Below are positions 22,401 to 32,299 of a stretch of 64,000 nucleotides of DNA, in pieces. Location: the NCBI RefSeq assembly GCF_000143415.4, contig NW_003314350.1:186001-250000 (forward strand), given 5' to 3'. The translations under genes and the position numbers were made by a program. The notes below the pieces were generated by a model. The model was not told the origin of the DNA. It searched no databases and worked only from the letters and a program-made list of their open reading frames with translations. The stretch comes from Selaginella moellendorffii (taxonomy: Eukaryota; Streptophyta; Lycopodiopsida; Selaginellales; Selaginellaceae). Every line of letters starts with the position of its first letter. Position 1 is the first letter of the stretch.

Positions 22401-22976
22401 TTTGTTACTTTTGTTACTGCTAGCATACCCGAGTCTTTTCATCTGCTTGCTACTCATCTGCTCGTTAGCCAGAACACTAGCGAAAATTTCCACCTTGGAG
22501 GAAATCTGATAACAAAACAAATCAGAGCGCTGATCATAGCTCAAGAAAGAAAAAAAAAAAAAAACTAAAGAGACACCAACCTTATATTCATGGCAAAGTA
22601 GCTGCATTGTGAAAACATGAGATGGCCACTGCAGCTCAATCACCATTTCTTGAGGGTATTCGCAAAACCTGAGTGAATGGAATCCAAGTCTTCAAGAGAA
22701 TAATTTTTCTTTTGCTCAAACTCACCTTTGCGCTTGCCATCCTCGACCAGATGCCCCTTTGCTCAGCTCATTCGCAGGAAAATCATCGTCCTGGAGCCAA
22801 GAAAGTCAGAAAGACGAGACAATCCTCAGGAAAAAAAAGACTACCTGTCCAGAGCAAGAGACGACGCTGAAGGGCAATCGCCTCTCGTCCTCAAATGGAT
22901 CGTCCATTTTGAGGGCATTTCTCACCTTCTCGTGGAGCACATCCTCCACGCTGTTGATGAGACAAATGCGAACCAT
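19480..22976 (-). CDS. CEP104: Centrosomal protein of 104 kDa (ciliary tip/basal body)
   Basis: CEP104 binds microtubules at ciliary tips and centrioles. Many short exons encode, in order: the N-terminal jelly-roll domain (LPFSVVSCSGQ, FCEYPQEMVIEL, LLCHEYKISSKVEIF, ARELKSIQ, NKLNVYNQVGIVALVV); two coiled-coil segments with the typical AVEEEDYDEAKRLK and LAVEEEDYDQAKYCK repeats; an acidic linker; and a TOG-like helical repeat region (LSKHWQLRDKSLQVLEKEL, KEAAADTLMFFAMVKEAGL, VRSAAMKVTTEVYKIIG). The C-terminus is Ser-rich, and the zinc-finger array of animal CEP104 is not visible. The start is either MVRICL (22976) or the ATG at 22907 (MDDPFEDE), which lies directly before the conserved domain. 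The 3' end at 19480 is provisional. Its presence fits a plant with swimming sperm. Confidence 0.88.
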
Positions 22977-23154
22977 AGCCGCTCCAACTAGCCCTAGAAT
23001 AAGTTCCAACAACAGTACGTAGTAAAATATACCAAGAATATGATTGCTCATATAATTTAATTTTTATTATGATGTAGCAAGAAAAGCGATCTACACAGAA
23101 AGTTTTGAAAAGAATCACTTACCATTTTTATTTGCTAACAAATTATTCAAAAAA

Positions 23155-23604
23155 TCAATTACACCAAACTAGATTACTGTCATTATTTGCTACATGAGAA
23201 TCCAAACCAATAGATGCCCAGTGCAATTTCTTATCATGCCCTCTACACCAACCTCCTAGATTTACAAATTATCCTCCCCATGGAACCTTAACAGTGATAA
23301 TCGTCATATCATAACAAGAAGAAGTGTAACCATTTCCTGGGGTGGCAAGAAAGGCATCGTCGTTGCCAATATAGATATTTAGATTTATGGAAGTTTTCTT
23401 TAGCCATCCTTTGTTCCACTCGCAACGAGCAGTCAAGAAACCCCCAAAACGTTCATATTTATAAAAGTGACAAGTTCTTGAGAATGAGCCACAGCCAGCC
23501 TGCTTATATTATAGAATATAGAGTTGTATTACTTAAATTTCTCAAATACACACAACCTTGGAATGTGGTAAAATTAAAAGCCACATAACGGCAATCCAAA
23601 ACAT
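23155..23604 (-). pseudogene. Cyanovirin-N homology (CVNH) lectin-like gene with internal stop
   Basis: Found by reading the spacer between CEP104 and the next gene. Exon 1 (23604-23557) encodes a signal-peptide-like MFWIAVMWLLILPHSK; a 54-bp GT-AG intron (23556-23503) follows. Exon 2 gives the first CVNH repeat: GSFSRTC, GGFLTARCEWN and KTSINLNIYIGNDD match the family pattern of C, LTAxC and SxxLNxxIGNxxG. A second repeat starts with YTSSCYDMTIIT, but a TAA at 23271-23269 interrupts it. The same frame then continues 37 codons with WCRGHDKKLHW, ASIGLD and ANNDSNLVW, which fit the rest of repeat two, ending at 23155. So either a recent nonsense mutation broke a two-repeat lectin, or a 93-residue one-and-a-bit-repeat protein is made. 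CVNH proteins bind mannose-rich glycans and are known from ferns and fungi. Confidence 0.7.
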
Positions 23605-23714
23605 TCTACGGGATATTACTAATAAACAAACAAAACATACTTTCACAATTAACAATGTTATTTACATAAAGTTCGTGGATAGCAATTAGAAAATAAAATT
23701 CTGACGAGAAATCC

Positions 23715-25007
23715 ATGGCCGCAGCTTTAGCAACTGTAGCTATGGTAGCGCTTTCGATCGCCGTGGCTGCTCTCTACTCGAGAATTCTCTCGACTTCACG
23801 CCTTGCTGATCCACTCCCACTGAATTTTCCTCGTCCGCCATCAATCCACGATTTTCCAGAGGCCAGGGACGAGATGGAGCGAATGGAACGCATCGGAGAA
23901 GGCTTGATTCCAGGAGCCGAGGACTTTGCTGTCGACCAAGATGAAAGATACCTCTACGCAGCTTGCAGCGATGGCTGGATTCGTCAGATTGATCTGGTCG
24001 ATCACAGCGTCAAGAACTGGAGCTACGTCGGAGGAAGGCCGCTTGGAATTGCTGCTGGTTTGTCCAAGGATGAAATGCTCGTCTGCGAGCCACAGATGGT
24101 AAGCAAAACTTTGAAAGAGTCTAAAAGAAACTTTGCATACCTTTTGTTGAGAAGGGACTGCTCAGTGTCACCGAGAATGGAGTCCGAGTTCTTTCCGGCC
24201 AAGCAGACGGCCTCAGCTACAAGTCCGTTAAGTTGCTTTCGCTACCACTGATCGATCTTCTTCTGTTTTGTTCTTCAAGGTTGGCCGACGGACTGGATGT
24301 TGCTCGAGACGGGACCGTCTACTTCACGGATGCAAGCACCAGCTATGGCTTGCACGACTTTGATCTCGACTTGCTCGAAGGCCGTCCATATGGTCGACTC
24401 TTGGAATACAGTCCTCGCACGAACCAGACCACGGTGCTGCTGAGAAGCTTGTTCTTCCCCAATGGAGTCGCTCTCTCCGAAAACGAAGACTTCCTCGTCT
24501 TCTGTGAGACTTCCCAGTAAGTCTGGTCCTCCGCCTGTTTATCCTTCATTTCTTCTGTTGTTTTCCCAGAGCAAGATTGCAGCGGTACTGGCTTCGAGGA
24601 GATAAAGCTGGAACAGCTGAAGTTTACGTTGACAATCTTCCGGGACTTCCTGATAATGTGCACCGTTTTGGAAACCATTTCTGGATAGCTCTTCTTGGAG
24701 TAAGTCTTACTGTTTTGAAGATGCGTTAACAAAGCTTTTACAGGGACGCTCTTTCTTGTGGGAACAAGCCCTGAAATTTCCACTTGTCAAACACATTCTT
24801 GGAAGCCAGAGGTTGCTACTACATTACCTGCACACTTCTTATTCCAGAGTATTGACTGTCGACGAAGACGGCAAGCCTTTGGACATGTATGAGTCGCTCC
24901 AGAGCGAGTCCATAGGATTCATGACCACAGGAATGCGCGTTGGAAACTTTCTCTACCTCGGCAGCCTTTCAGCGAACTACATAGGCAGAATTCCCGTCCA
25001 AGAATAA
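23715..25007 (+). CDS. Strictosidine-synthase-like (APMAP-type) beta-propeller protein
   Basis: A membrane-anchored six-bladed beta-propeller of the strictosidine-synthase-like group. Most members in plants do not make alkaloids and are thought to be hydrolase-like enzymes of the secretory pathway. Five exons (23715-24098, 24155-24222, 24280-24516, 24570-24699, 24744-25007) give 360 residues, a normal length. The N-terminus is a signal anchor (ALATVAMVALSIAVAALYS). Family motifs: GAEDFAVD, RPLGIA, KLADGLDVARDGTVYFTDAS, RPYGRLLEYSP, FFPNGVALS, RYWLRG, GLPDNVHRFGNHFWIALLG, and the terminal YLGSLSANYIGRIP. The last exon is a large single block. It is divergent from the CVNH gene, with 110 bp between start codons. 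Confidence 0.93.
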
Positions 25008-25104
25008 GACGTCCTCAAGCTACAACAAAAGACATGGAAAGTATTAAGAACGCAACATGGAAAATTGAAAACTATTCCTTACGTGCTCGGCATTTGTCGG
25101 GAGC

Positions 25105-27114
25105 TTATAAACCATCCGTGACTGCCGCACGCATAACTGCAGGAGGAATGCCACCCTTCTTGACCAAAGTTTGAGCTAGCTTGTCCGCCTGATCACCCAT
25201 TCCAGCCTTCCAGAGCCGCCGTATTATCGAGTTCACAGTCATCAGCTTTATGAGACCTTTGTCGACCATCATGTAGATAACTTGAAAGCCAGGCTCCAGA
25301 TTCTTCAGCCTTGACAAGATTATGTCCAGTCCTTTCGGAAAACCATCTCGCTGGTCAGCGAACTGATAGTCTTCAGCCATCTTTCCAGACCTGGTAAAGC
25401 CTTCTGTTAGAGTCTTGTAAGTGACTGCAGTTGGAAGGCATTTGGCGTCCACCATCGCAACAAAAACTGCGCAAGCTTCCTCAATCTTCACGACCTTGCA
25501 GAATCCGTCGAGAAGAATGTTGTAAGTGACAACACTTGGTAGGCCTTCGTCTTGCATCTCGTGAAAGAAAGCAAGAGCCTCGCCCATCTTTGCTGCCTTA
25601 CACAGCCCGCCGAGCAAGGAATTGTAGATGTGAGTGTTGGCTTTGGATCCCATCTGGCCCATCGAAAGTAGAAACCAGCGTGCTTCGGAAAACCTTCCAG
25701 ACTTGCAAAGACCGTCGATGATAGCACACGAAGTGACCACGCTTGGAGCACTCAAGCTCGAGCTCAGTATCCCTTTGAGATGCCTGCGAGCTTTTTCCGG
25801 CCTGTGTGTCTTGTAGAGACCATCTACGATCATCGTGTATGTCCCTGTGTTTGCTGGAGCACGCCCCTTCCTCAACGTTTCATGAAGAAGCTTGCAAGCT
25901 TTGTCAGCTTCCCCGCTGTTACAAAGCTCCTCGATCATCAAACAGTAGACTTGAGAACTTGGTTGGCATCCCACTCGATCCATCTCTTCGAGCAGCTCCA
26001 AGGCTTGCAAGCTCCGTCCCGACTTACAGAGCCCATTCACAAGAGTGCCAATCATGACAGGATCCGGAGCGCACTTGTTCCCTTGCGTAACGTTGCTGAA
26101 AAACTCGAGTGCCTGTTCCACCATGTCTAGCTCGCAAAATCCAGCAACGATACTGTTGTAAGTCGCGGCGTCTGGATTCAGACCCCTGCTCGTCGACATC
26201 TCCTCCAAAAGCCTCAATCCATCCTCCACTCTTTTCGACTTGCAAAGCCCCTGGATAAGAATGCCGTAAGTGACAGCGTTGATCATAGCTTTGTCCTTGC
26301 ATCTCTCGAAAACCAGCTCTAGAGCCTCGTCTACTCTTCCGGCCCTGCACAGCCCATCGATCAGAGCATTCGCAGCGGCAAGCGTTACCATCGTGGAGTT
26401 CCTCTTGGTTCTCTCCGCCATCCGTGTGAAGAGCTTGACAGCCTTGTCAAAGCTCCCGGCCTTGCAAAGCCCCGCCACCAGCGTGTTGCAAGTCACAGCA
26501 CTGGGCATCCATCCCAGGTCCACGATCATCTCCTCCGCGAGGTTGAAAGCATCGCTTAGCTTCGCCACCTTGCAAAACCCATCAATCAGTGTATTGTACA
26601 TGGCAGGGTCGACTCCACTAGTATCAATCACCGACCTGAAGTGTTCCAAGGCCTCTTCCATCCTCCCAATCTGGCAAAAGCCCTTGAGAATCTCACCGTG
26701 CGTCGCTTCGTTGGGCGCCAGATCGCGAGCTTTCATCTCCTTGACGAGCCGCAGCGCCTTGCACACCTCCCCGGCCTCGCAGTAGCCCCGGACGAGGAGA
26801 TTGTAGCTCGCCACGGATGGATAGTGGAGCGGCAGGAGGAGATCTGTGAATAATCTGTGCGCCTCGCCTGGACGGCCCTCATCTACGACGACGCGCAGCA
26901 GGGAATTGCAGGTCTGCGTGTCGTGCTCGAACTTGGCCTGCGTTGGCGCCCAGCGGAAGAAATCTAGCGCAATGTCGGTCTTGCGCACGCTCGCCATAGC
27001 CTCGTGGAAGATCTGCGGCGTGATTGCGAGGGAGTACCTGTCGAGAACCTCTCTGGCCGTGATTCCGCGCATTTCCGCCCCGCGCAGGAGTTCGATCAAG
27101 ACCTTGACAGCCAT
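25105..27114 (-). CDS. P-class pentatricopeptide repeat protein
   Basis: A single-exon 669-residue PPR protein with about 15 canonical 35-residue repeats, recognisable by runs such as TYNTLIDGFCK, TCNTLVAGLCKAG and NALIDGLCRAGRVDEA. P-class proteins bind organellar RNA and usually affect stability, splicing or translation rather than editing. There are no L or S repeats and no E or DYW domain, in contrast to the first gene of the window. The N-terminus (about 80 residues) has the FFRWAPTQAKFEHD segment often found before the repeats in this class; organelle targeting cannot be judged. The C-terminal 60 residues form degenerate repeats. A telo-box-like TTAGGGTTTT (27137-27146) lies just upstream of the start at 27114. 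Confidence 0.94.
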   Translation of the reverse strand: MAVKVLIELLRGAEMRGITAREVLDRYSLAITPQIFHEAMASVRKTDIALDFFRWAPTQAKFEHDTQTCNSLLRVVVDEGRPGEAHRLFTDLLLPLHYPSVASYNLLVRGYCEAGEVCKALRLVKEMKARDLAPNEATHGEILKGFCQIGRMEEALEHFRSVIDTSGVDPAMYNTLIDGFCKVAKLSDAFNLAEEMIVDLGWMPSAVTCNTLVAGLCKAGSFDKAVKLFTRMAERTKRNSTMVTLAAANALIDGLCRAGRVDEALELVFERCKDKAMINAVTYGILIQGLCKSKRVEDGLRLLEEMSTSRGLNPDAATYNSIVAGFCELDMVEQALEFFSNVTQGNKCAPDPVMIGTLVNGLCKSGRSLQALELLEEMDRVGCQPSSQVYCLMIEELCNSGEADKACKLLHETLRKGRAPANTGTYTMIVDGLYKTHRPEKARRHLKGILSSSLSAPSVVTSCAIIDGLCKSGRFSEARWFLLSMGQMGSKANTHIYNSLLGGLCKAAKMGEALAFFHEMQDEGLPSVVTYNILLDGFCKVVKIEEACAVFVAMVDAKCLPTAVTYKTLTEGFTRSGKMAEDYQFADQRDGFPKGLDIILSRLKNLEPGFQVIYMMVDKGLIKLMTVNSIIRRLWKAGMGDQADKLAQTLVKKGGIPPAVMRAAVTDGL

Positions 27115-28330
27115 GAGCCCTAGAAAAACCCCCGCATTAGGGTTTTAAAGAGCTACCTGGATTTTTTTCGGCTTTTATTGTACATAAAAAATTATTAATC
27201 AAATTTTAAACTTTAATTTATAAAATTTTAATAAAATTTTCAGAATGTTGAAAAAATATATTATATATTTAGAAAAATTATGATATAGTATAGATGTCCA
27301 ATAGTTGATAGTTAAGAAAACACAAAATGTATATAATAGTTAATATTAAAAAATTTGTTTAAAATAATTTAGTTGTATTGGGTAAATTTAATTTGGCTTT
27401 TTAACTCTTTCTTAACAAACATTCAATATATTTGCAAGTAGGACAATAACAAGTTTGTGGGGATATAATGCTTACTTGTTAATTGCAAAGACTATATTGC
27501 TAATATTTTCACTATTTGCAAAAATATATTTCATGATGATATTAAAGAGTGTAAAATGTAACTCTTAGCATTTTGTAAAGTTAATATCTTCCACTTGAGG
27601 TACTGTACCCTATCATCACATTATACACCAACTCAAAAATATTAATAATTACTTACTTTAAATAATATATTATATACATCACAAATACATATACTAAATT
27701 AAAATATAAAGAAATCCTTAAAATATTCTACTCTATAATGCATATATTTTACATTTGGATGTATATGTATTTTTTTAATGGTTTTATAACTTTTGAAATA
27801 TTATTTCTCTTGGACCAAAAAGTAAAGAAAAACATATTTTATTATATAACATTTTTAAAATTAATATGTTACAAGTTACAATTTGTTTATACTAATCTTT
27901 TAATAAAATACTATATAATAGATGATTTATTATTTAAAAGATGGTATTTGTCAAATGTTATTATAAATTTTATGTATGAATTTCTTTTAAGAAAATTAAG
28001 TTATTATCCAATATTAGTAAAAAAAACTGAAGAAAGTAAATATCAAACAAAGCTTATTAACTTAATTAACATTTAATATAAAATTAAAATTTAAAATCAG
28101 TAAATAAGCTATTAACTCAATTAAAATTGTTGTGCCTTTACACTAGACCTGTTTTATAATTATTTTATATATATAAAAATAAAAAGATATATGTTTAAGA
28201 TTTAAAAATTTAAATTTAAATTTAAATTTAAATGTACATAAAAATGAATTTAGTTAAAAAATATTCAGAAAAAATATTACATAATCGAATAGATTTTTCA
28301 TGCAACAACAGAAAAAGAAAACTTTTCTTC
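27115..28330. other. AT-rich spacer
   Basis: About 1.2 kb of very AT-rich DNA between the P-class PPR and the esterase region. A 112-codon open frame at 27738-28076 is almost entirely A/T-coded and looks accidental. A simple run of TTTAAA-type repeats occurs near 28205-28230. I see nothing else. Confidence 0.6.
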
Positions 28331-28591
28331 TGTAATAAGTTCTGGAAGTCATGATGGTGATTTTGCATGGTGGGAACCTGATTGTTAAGACCATCACAGA
28401 TGGTGGTGCTCCCTTAGGTTTTGGGGGAGTGTCCATTGAAGTAGGTGCAACTTCAGATGTCCGCATTACCATCTGCATCTCTCAAGGAACAATGGGCTGT
28501 ATGTGTATATTCTTTTGTTTCCATCAAAGATTATTAACAGTAGGTTTTATTCATTTCAGATGCTGGGCACTGGTGGATATAGAACATGACC
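28331..28591 (+). pseudogene. Exon-like fragment of an unrecognised gene
   Basis: A GC-richer island in AT-rich DNA. An open stretch reads GGNLIVKTITDGGAPLGFGG and GATSDVRITICISQ. A near-perfect donor (GTATGT at about 28499) and acceptor (TTTCAG at 28559) join it in frame to a short end, YAGHWWI. No start or upstream exons are evident, so this looks like the 3' remnant of a gene. I do not recognise it. Confidence 0.3.
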
Positions 28592-28747
28592 ACGCATGGG
28601 CGGCATGCTTTCGGAGATGGACAAAACAGAGGTTTTACATCTGATTGAGTGACCCGAGGCTCTGAAGGCCAAGGCCATGGGAGTGTTGAGGAAGGCCAAA
28701 CTTTTTCAATGAGGCCTTTGCTAGCTTTAGTTGAAGGATTCTATTGT

Positions 28748-29860
28748 TTAATTCGTCTGGTGAAGCTTTGCAACTTTGAGGAGATACTCCAGCAGGATGG
28801 CAGGCTTGCTGAAGAACGGGCTGTGATCGGAATGAACATGAAAAACCCGTTTTGGTGGATTGTACTCGATCATCAAATCCTGCAGCTTGGGTGAAATCAG
28901 CTTGTCTTGTGTTGTCTTCACGAAGTACCTCGGAATTGATCCATACTTCTCCCGTGAGAGCTCAGCACTGTGGTGCTTGAAAAGCGGGCGAGGTTTCAAC
29001 AGCAACTTTGCTAGAACTACATCTTTGGATGGAGAAAGGTGGTAGAGCACGTCTTGTACTAAGTCAAGCTTGAATGCCGCAGCCACAGGGGTCTTTGATC
29101 CATTGGAGTAGAAGTACACTTTGCTGTTCTGTACGGCCTTGTTGTTAGTAATAACCTGTAAGTTGACACCAATTGAACACTTATAAGCATCCACTTTGCT
29201 GCTGCTCTTGATGTATCTATAGAACAGCTTTGGCAAAGAAGAAGAGAAATGAAATCAAGCAAGAGTTTTATATGAATTTAACAAGATCGAAACAATTTAC
29301 CTGGTTGTAAACAAAAGTCCCGTTGGAGCCCCTTGGAAACATATTTGCAGCCACAAACATAGCAGCTGCAATTTGGTGAGGGTATTTTTCCATCACATAG
29401 GTGAGACTGTCACCTCCGAGACTGTGACCAACTAAGATGATCTGCAGTAACAGCAAGTACTTGTTTTGGGTGAAGGCCAGCAATAAAACATAAATATCAG
29501 GTTTGTAATGTCGGTTACCTTGTGGCCACGCGGCACCGATCGGAGCAGCTGGAGTAGCGGGCCGGAGTATTGCTCCAGGCTGGTCACAGAACGGGGGTCA
29601 ACTCCGTTGATCCCCGCGCTGGTCAAGTCAACGTCGCTGACCCTGTGGCCTCGCTTCTGTAGTTGATCGATTACCTTGTACCAGCACCAAGCGCCGTGGC
29701 CTGCTCCATGAACAAGAACAAAATGGGAACTGGCATTCTGCTGCTGACTCGCTGTTCGGATCCTTGATGCTGTGGAAGTACCAATTAGATTGCCGCCATT
29801 GCAGAAGAATGATCCGAACAATCCAAAGAGTAGCAGCAGCAACACTGCAACCTGATGCAT
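28748..29860 (-). CDS. MES-type methylesterase / alpha-beta hydrolase, secreted form
   Basis: An alpha/beta hydrolase of the plant methylesterase / hydroxynitrile-lyase-like group; relatives hydrolyse methyl esters of salicylate, jasmonate or auxin. Three exons (29860-29519, 29441-29301, 29227-28748) join in frame to 320 residues. The first exon supplies a signal peptide (MHQVAVLLLLLFGLFGSFF) and the oxyanion motif HFVLVHGAGHGAWCWYK. Exon 2 starts with the nucleophile elbow ILVGHSLGG (Ser). Exon 3 carries the predicted acid in KTTQDKLISPKLQ (Asp) and the base in HVHSDHSPFFSKP (His). Typical MES proteins are cytosolic and lack a signal peptide, so the leader is unusual. The leader codons recur at the 5' end of 'gene b' in the downstream array, suggesting the leader was shared by recombination. 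The substrate is unknown. Confidence 0.9.
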
Positions 29861-30829
29861 CTCCTTAGTGCACTCACCGAGATTCTCACCAAATTGGAGA
29901 AGCAGAACAAGCTGCTGCTTACCCTTGAATCAAAGGGCAATTGCTACACCACACATATATATTAAAAAAGAGATGTTGGAGCTGTCAACGTGGAAAGCAA
30001 GGGAGCAAACTGTAAGGCTTTTTCTATTATGACTTTCCGATTTATGATAAAATATGCAATTCCAATTTATTAGAAAGAGTGTGAACCGTTTGTTCCTAGC
30101 TTAGTAACCATGCGCTTGCCATGTTTGGGGACAACATCAATTACTCTTAACCAAGCTTGTGCTGTTAAGCTTCAAGAGACCCTCGTGGTAGTAAGAAGCT
30201 GCTAAATCACATCAAGTCACAGTTACCCAATGTCCAGGTCAACAGCCTCCTTGATGGCCAGGCCTGAATCGAGCTTCACCCTCGAGCAGCCCACTCCATG
30301 GATCTAGCTGCCAGTGATGTCATCGGCCGCTCATAGAAGTTGATCTATAATAACCATGACTTTAAATTGAAAAATAAATAATATAAAAGAAAAAACAGTT
30401 GACCATATACCTTTTAGAAAATTCTACATTATTCATTACAATAAAAATACATTATTTATTTAAATCTCTTATAAATATGAATAAACCGAGAAACCATATT
30501 GTATTATATGGTATTGCTAGATTAAACTTTATACTAGTTTAAGAGAAACAACTTTGGTAAATAACTAATATACTAATTTAAATATAGTTTATCTCTGTAC
30601 TGCATCTTTTGTGAAATCTGTAATTAAGGAACCAGAATCCTGTTCTAAACGTGAAACGTTCAAGTTGGTAGGACCGATAAATTGCATGGACCAGATAACT
30701 GTATGGAAAACGTGCACCGTATAAAACGACAAGATTTCTCTCCAAGTATGTGGCTATGTGTGTAACGTACAGAATACGGATCACACGGAAATAAAAAACG
30801 TGAAATGTGATCTCTAATAGCTCTGATAG
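29861..30829. other. Promoter region and duplicated 5' segment of unit 1
   Basis: About 970 bp between the esterase start and the TATA box of oxygenase copy 1. The left part (29861-30330) contains duplicated exon-like bits on the + strand (LLSALTEILTKLEKQNK; TLNQACAVKLQETLVVV in the other units) that recur before each oxygenase copy but form no intact gene. The right part is AT-rich promoter DNA with a conserved block near 30630-30830 containing CGTGAAACGTTC. Confidence 0.6.
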
Positions 30830-30837
30830 TATAAAAG
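30830..30837 (+). promoter_or_regulatory. TATA box of oxygenase copy 1
   Basis: TATAAAAG located 106 bp before the ATG; exactly the same motif and distance occur in all five copies. The 5' leader holds a 6-bp inverted repeat (CCTCTG ... CAGAGG) conserved in all copies. Confidence 0.75.
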
Positions 30838-30935
30838 ACCCTTCTCCAGCCTCTGTTTCCTCAACCCACAGAGGAGTAGAAAACATTCTCCAATCAAGTT
30901 GATCAGATCGATCAAACAGTTTTCACCATTTCGAC

Positions 30936-31979
30936 ATGGCTGCAATCGTGTTGATGATTGCGTTTCTCGTGATGGCTGCAGCATGGAAGATGGTGTGTAT
31001 CCGCAAGAGAGAAGAGAGGGCACGATTTCTAGCGTCGCTCCACCCCGTGAGAGACGCACACAAGATCTTGTGGTACATGTACTCGGTGGAATTCCCCTTC
31101 CTCTCGCAAAAGGCGCTCGAGTTTGGCACAATCCGCACGCTCGGCATCCCGGGGATCACAAATCTGCTCTTCAAGACCAAGTACGGCCTCAAGGATCCGC
31201 AGAAGCGCGCCGCCCAGACCAACATTCTGGTGAGCGAGATGATCCACCACCACGTCGACAGCGATCGCGGCTCATACGCGGTGAGGAGATTGAATGGAAT
31301 CCACAACAAATTCAAGATCCCAAACGACCAATTCGCCTACGTCCTCTGCCTCAACGTGGTCGGCCCCATTGATTTCTCCGAGAGATTTGGATTCCGCAAG
31401 TGGACCGACAACGAGAAGGAGGCCGCGTATGTTGTGTGGCACGACGTGGGCGTGAGGATGGGCATCACAACCATCCCAGATAGCATTCCAGAGATGCGGG
31501 AGTACATTCGCGATTACGAGGCCAAGAACGCCATCTTCACGGACAAGAACAAGAGCATCGTCCAGGATCTCAAGCATCTGGTGCTGGATGCATTTCCTCG
31601 CCCCGTGCAGCCGCTGGTCGAGACTGGGATCTGTGCACTCATCGATCCCACAATCAGGAGCGCTGTTGGATTGGAAAAGCCTCCAGCAATTGTGGAGTGG
31701 ATCATCTTGGGTGCGTTCAAGCTGCTGGCCGGGAGCTTCGTCTCCGCGTTCTTGCCTCCCAGACGTGTGGAGGACGCAAAGGGCAGCATTGAGGTGGACT
31801 GGTGTCCTAATCCCGCTGCCAATCCGGAAGAGTACCGGCAGCTCAACGTGAATGTGTATCGGCCACCAGCATTCGAGAAGGGATACAAGCTGGCGGAGCT
31901 GGGAGCGCTGAAATCAGGCAAGCTTGGACCATACTACGATGGAGGCTTGCGCTGCCCCTTCCGGCAAATGCACGCATAG
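30936..31979 (+). CDS. mpaB/DUF2236-family (rubber-oxygenase-like) membrane oxygenase, copy 1
   Basis: An intronless gene for 347 residues. Residues 1-22 form a signal anchor (IVLMIAFLVMAAAW) followed by a basic patch, so the enzyme probably sits in the ER membrane. The central region fits the mpaB / Lcp rubber oxygenase catalytic domain (a heme b protein family): EMIHHHVDSDRGSYAVRRLN (about 101-120), NGIHNKFKIPNDQFAYVLCL (120-139), and KEAAYVVWHDVGVRMGI (161-177). The His residues at 123 and 169 are candidates for heme contact. Fungal mpaB cleaves a terpenoid side chain; the substrate here is unknown. Copy 1 differs from the others by Gln94 (Glu elsewhere) and Gly143 (Ser elsewhere). The family call rests on motif memory and needs a profile search; the reading frame itself is certain. 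Confidence 0.8.
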   Translation: MAAIVLMIAFLVMAAAWKMVCIRKREERARFLASLHPVRDAHKILWYMYSVEFPFLSQKALEFGTIRTLGIPGITNLLFKTKYGLKDPQKRAAQTNILVSEMIHHHVDSDRGSYAVRRLNGIHNKFKIPNDQFAYVLCLNVVGPIDFSERFGFRKWTDNEKEAAYVVWHDVGVRMGITTIPDSIPEMREYIRDYEAKNAIFTDKNKSIVQDLKHLVLDAFPRPVQPLVETGICALIDPTIRSAVGLEKPPAIVEWIILGAFKLLAGSFVSAFLPPRRVEDAKGSIEVDWCPNPAANPEEYRQLNVNVYRPPAFEKGYKLAELGALKSGKLGPYYDGGLRCPFRQMHA

Positions 31980-32299
31980 AAATAGAACGGGCATAGGACA
32001 TTCGTTCGGAGAACAAAGCATCATTTGAAAATGCGTAGTTTACGTGAATCTTTTTGTAATTTTTGCAGAACAATATGGGATCCAAACAATTTAGAAACAC
32101 GCTCTGGCTAAAGACAATGATTCTAAGATATTACAGGTTGTAGTTAGAAGTCCAAGTTGACACGCTCACTTTACACCTAAGAGAAGGAAAAGTTTGTCAA
32201 GCGGAAGGAACAAAGGTCAAAAGCTTACCTCCACGAGAAAACTTCACGTTAATCCATGGGGCCTCAGCACGGCGCATGCCCACCATCAGGTGCAAACTG

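Noticed and set aside
27738-28076. 112-codon frame in the AT-rich spacer
   Set aside because: Almost all codons are A/T-only, with runs of Ile, Leu, Phe, Lys and Tyr; this is the composition expected of AT-rich non-coding DNA.
30899-31921. Long frames overlapping each oxygenase copy (157, 130, 101 and 135 codons; 182 codons antisense in copies 4 and 5)
   Set aside because: They recur in every copy only because the copies are near-identical. They are alternate-frame shadows of the GC-rich 347-codon gene with no family signal of their own.
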